A DNA stretch of 9,629 nt, taken from the NCBI GenBank assembly GCA_964547515.1, contig CAZJOA010000110.1:1-9629 (forward strand), given 5' to 3'. Both the position numbers and the translations under genes were made by a program. The notes beneath the pieces are model-generated. The model saw only the letters and a program-made list of their open reading frames with translations. It had not been told where the DNA came from and made no database searches. Positions 6,773 through 9,629 of the stretch are shown here, piece by piece. The first letter of the stretch is position 1. Each line of letters starts with the position of its first letter. Source of the stretch: UBA11524 sp964547515. Its GTDB lineage: Bacteria; Bacillota; Clostridia; Christensenellales; Aristaeellaceae.

Positions 6773-7336
6773 TCAGTGCAGGGCGATGTGTTCCAGCGGC
6801 CAGATGCACATCAGCACACGGCCGACGATCTGTTCCGGGGCGACGCATCCGATGGCGGAGCTGCGCGAATCCAGCGAAAGCTCACGCTGATCGCCCATGA
6901 CGAAGACGCGATCCGCCGGGACGGTGTAGGGCATCTCCAGGTCGCATTCGCCCAGGGAGGCCGCGCTGACATAGGGCTCGGCCAGCGGATGACCGTTGAG
7001 CTGGACGCTGCCGTCCTCGGATATGGCGATGACGTCGCCCGCCACGGCGATGACGCGCTTGACCAGCAGCTTGTCGCCGAAGTAGAACGCGACCACATCG
7101 CCGGGCGACCAGTTTTCCCCCTTGAGGCTGACGACGATGTCGCCGCCGGAAAGCGTGGGGGACATGGCATCGGTGTGGATGTGGATGACCGGGAAGAAGT
7201 AGTACGCCGCGACCATCGCCAGCAGTGCGATGAGGATCAGCGTGCGCAGGGTGCTCCACAGCGCACGAAGATAACCCCTGCGCTTGGGCTTGGGGGCGCG
7301 GGGTTCATGGGTCGTCGTGTTGGGATGTTCACTCAT
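6773..7336 (-). CDS. signal peptidase I-like pilus accessory protein (SipA type), catalytic Ser replaced by Ala
   Basis: A 187-residue S26-family protein. It has a basic cytoplasmic N-terminus, one membrane segment (about 32-52), and the type I signal peptidase boxes. Box B, normally SMxPTL with the nucleophilic serine first, reads AMSPTL: Ala57 is encoded by GCC at 7166-7168. Box D LLVKRVIAVAGD keeps the general-base Lys93, and box E reads MGDQRELSLDSR. The remaining sequence, including EPYVSAASLGECD, resembles signal peptidases encoded with clostridial pilus genes. With no serine in place, normal peptidase activity is unlikely unless the adjacent Ser59 substitutes. Inactive SipA of S. pyogenes is known to be needed for pilus assembly, so a chaperone or adaptor role is the best inference. 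ATG 7336 is preferred over GTG 7345 because GAGGTG lies 8 nt upstream. It is the first gene of the operon. Confidence 0.9.
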   Translation of the reverse strand: MSEHPNTTTHEPRAPKPKRRGYLRALWSTLRTLILIALLAMVAAYYFFPVIHIHTDAMSPTLSGGDIVVSLKGENWSPGDVVAFYFGDKLLVKRVIAVAGDVIAISEDGSVQLNGHPLAEPYVSAASLGECDLEMPYTVPADRVFVMGDQRELSLDSRSSAIGCVAPEQIVGRVLMCIWPLEHIALH

Positions 7337-7344
7337 GTCGATCA

Positions 7345-7350
7345 CACCTC
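7345..7350 (-). promoter_or_regulatory. ribosome-binding site of signal-peptidase-like gene
   Basis: GAGGTG on the minus strand, 8 nt before ATG 7336. It overlaps the upstream in-frame GTG at 7345, which makes that GTG an unlikely start. Confidence 0.7.
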
Positions 7351-7408
7351 GATCACTGATATATGCACCTGTCGGGGCGGGAATGCCACGTGGCGGCGCT
7401 GGAAATCA

Positions 7409-7429
7409 TCCGCCGGGAAACGCGGCGGA
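7409..7429 (-). other. leader hairpin upstream of signal-peptidase-like gene
   Basis: TCCGCCG (7409-7415) pairs with CGGCGGA (7423-7429) around a 7-nt loop. GGCGG at 7392-7396 could alternatively pair with CCGCC at 7410-7414, so two mutually exclusive stems are possible in the pilus leader RNA. There is no U-tract. Any regulatory role is speculative. Confidence 0.4.
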
Positions 7430-7456
7430 GAACTGTGCGCTAATAAATAGGTAGGA

Positions 7457-7466
7457 ATTCGCGAAT
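7457..7466. promoter_or_regulatory. perfect palindrome at the candidate pilus transcription start
   Basis: ATTCGCGAAT is a 10-bp perfect inverted repeat immediately downstream of the candidate minus-strand -10. That is a suitable place for a repressor operator. It is short and could be chance. Confidence 0.3.
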
Positions 7467-7495
7467 GGTATAGCACAGATCATCCAAATTGTCGA
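7467..7495 (-). promoter_or_regulatory. candidate promoter of pilus operon
   Basis: On the minus strand, TCGACA (7490-7495, five of six matches to TTGACA) is separated by 17 bp from TATACC (7467-7472). The -10 is preceded by TGC, giving an extended -10. Transcription would start near 7460, leaving a leader of about 125 nt. The -10 matches consensus at only four of six positions, so a regulated promoter is possible. Confidence 0.5.
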
Positions 7496-7560
7496 CCAAT
7501 AATAGCAGTTTATGCCCATTTTCTGTGCCGAACGTGTATACTTTTTGTACATCCGCCACC

Positions 7561-7589
7561 TTTACATCACCGTGCGGATATGCTACAAT
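7561..7589 (+). promoter_or_regulatory. sigma-A-type promoter of beta-galactosidase
   Basis: TTTACA at 7561-7566 (five of six to TTGACA), an exact 17-bp spacer and TACAAT at 7584-7589 (five of six to TATAAT), with the extended -10 dinucleotide TG at 7581-7582. Transcription would start near 7596, giving a leader of about 27 nt before ATG 7623. No obvious catabolite-response element was found. Confidence 0.85.
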
Positions 7590-7611
7590 GCAATCAGGCG
7601 AACTCATCGGG

Positions 7612-7616
7612 AGGAG
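7612..7616 (+). promoter_or_regulatory. ribosome-binding site of beta-galactosidase
   Basis: AGGAG, within GGAGGAG, 6 nt before ATG 7623. It rules out the longer in-frame start at 7512, which lies upstream of the promoter. Confidence 0.9.
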
Positions 7617-7622
7617 AAGGGC

Positions 7623-9611
<1,989 letters not shown>

Positions 9612-9629
9612 TACTAATTTACGTCTAAA

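Larger units (their letters stand above)
1..7336 (-). other. sortase-dependent pilus operon
   Basis: Six consecutive minus-strand genes are separated by only 39, 55, 81, 26 and 4 nt. They encode a signal-peptidase-like protein, a VWA tip protein, a backbone pilin, a class C sortase, a minor pilin and a partial membrane protein. Three carry C-terminal cell-wall sorting signals (LPATN, LPSTG, LPKTG). The gene set resembles the pneumococcal PI-2 pilus islet, in which a SipA protein is also encoded with tip and backbone pilins and sortases; that comparison is from family knowledge. The operon runs off the left edge, so more sortase or pilin genes may follow. No transposase, integrase or dedicated regulator lies in the window. 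Confidence 0.88.
7337..7622. promoter_or_regulatory. divergent intergenic control region
   Basis: This 286-bp region separates the two head-to-head transcription units and is AT-rich in its centre (about 7441-7550). It holds a good plus-strand promoter (7561-7589), a weaker minus-strand candidate (7467-7495), a perfect palindrome (7457-7466) and small GC-rich inverted repeats in the pilus leader (7391-7429). An imperfect dyad with arms TGTATAC and TTGTACA (7535-7551) lies just upstream of the beta-galactosidase -35. No open frame with a convincing ribosome-binding site and no tRNA-like or known riboswitch structure was recognised. Confidence 0.7.

Noticed and set aside
7337..7470. Riboswitch in the pilus leader
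   Set aside because: Only short GC stems are visible and no known riboswitch core motif was recognised.
7512..7622. Upstream start of the beta-galactosidase at 7512
   Set aside because: The promoter and ribosome-binding site lie inside this stretch, and GH42 proteins begin near the FGVDYYPEHWP motif.

Overview
The window looks like chromosomal DNA from a high-GC member of the Clostridia or a related Firmicutes lineage, probably a gut or rumen commensal. The evidence is a typical Gram-positive sortase-dependent pilus operon, strong AGGAG-type ribosome-binding sites, a sigma-A-like promoter, and protein sequences that recall pilus proteins of uncultured gut Clostridia. The genus cannot be fixed from the sequence. 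Most genes are by eye about 60% GC; the backbone pilin gene is clearly lower.

Positions 1-7336 hold one minus-strand operon. In transcription order it encodes: (1) a signal-peptidase-I-like membrane protein (6773-7336); (2) a 962-residue pilus tip protein combining BspA-type leucine-rich repeats, a Pro/Thr/Glu stalk, a von Willebrand A domain, a Cna_B domain and an LPATN sorting signal (3845-6733); (3) the backbone pilin with LPSTG (2251-3789); (4) a class C pilin polymerase sortase (1348-2169); (5) a minor pilin with LPKTG (371-1321); and (6) the first 122 codons of a membrane-anchored protein that may be a second sortase, cut by the window edge (1-366). Gaps are 4 to 81 nt and every start has a ribosome-binding site. 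A strong GC hairpin lies in the longest gap, between backbone pilin and sortase.

The inferred assembly is: Sec export of the three pilins; capture of their sorting signals by the class C sortase; polymerisation through the pilin-motif lysine of the backbone subunit; the VWA/LRR protein at the tip; and the LPKTG protein as an accessory or basal subunit, followed by wall anchoring. The content resembles the pneumococcal PI-2 islet (pitA, sipA, pitB, srtG1, srtG2). The most striking point is that the signal-peptidase-like protein has alanine where the catalytic serine should be, while the lysine of the dyad is kept. This suggests a pilus-assembly factor rather than a protease, parallel to the catalytically inactive SipA of Streptococcus pyogenes.

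Positions 7337-7622 are a divergent regulatory region. A convincing plus-strand promoter (TTTACA, 17 bp, extended -10 TACAAT) drives a GH42 beta-galactosidase (7623-9611). A weaker candidate promoter on the minus strand would drive the pilus operon with a leader of about 125 nt. The last 18 bases (9612-9629) contain nothing recognisable. No RNA gene, insertion sequence, CRISPR array or integrase was seen.
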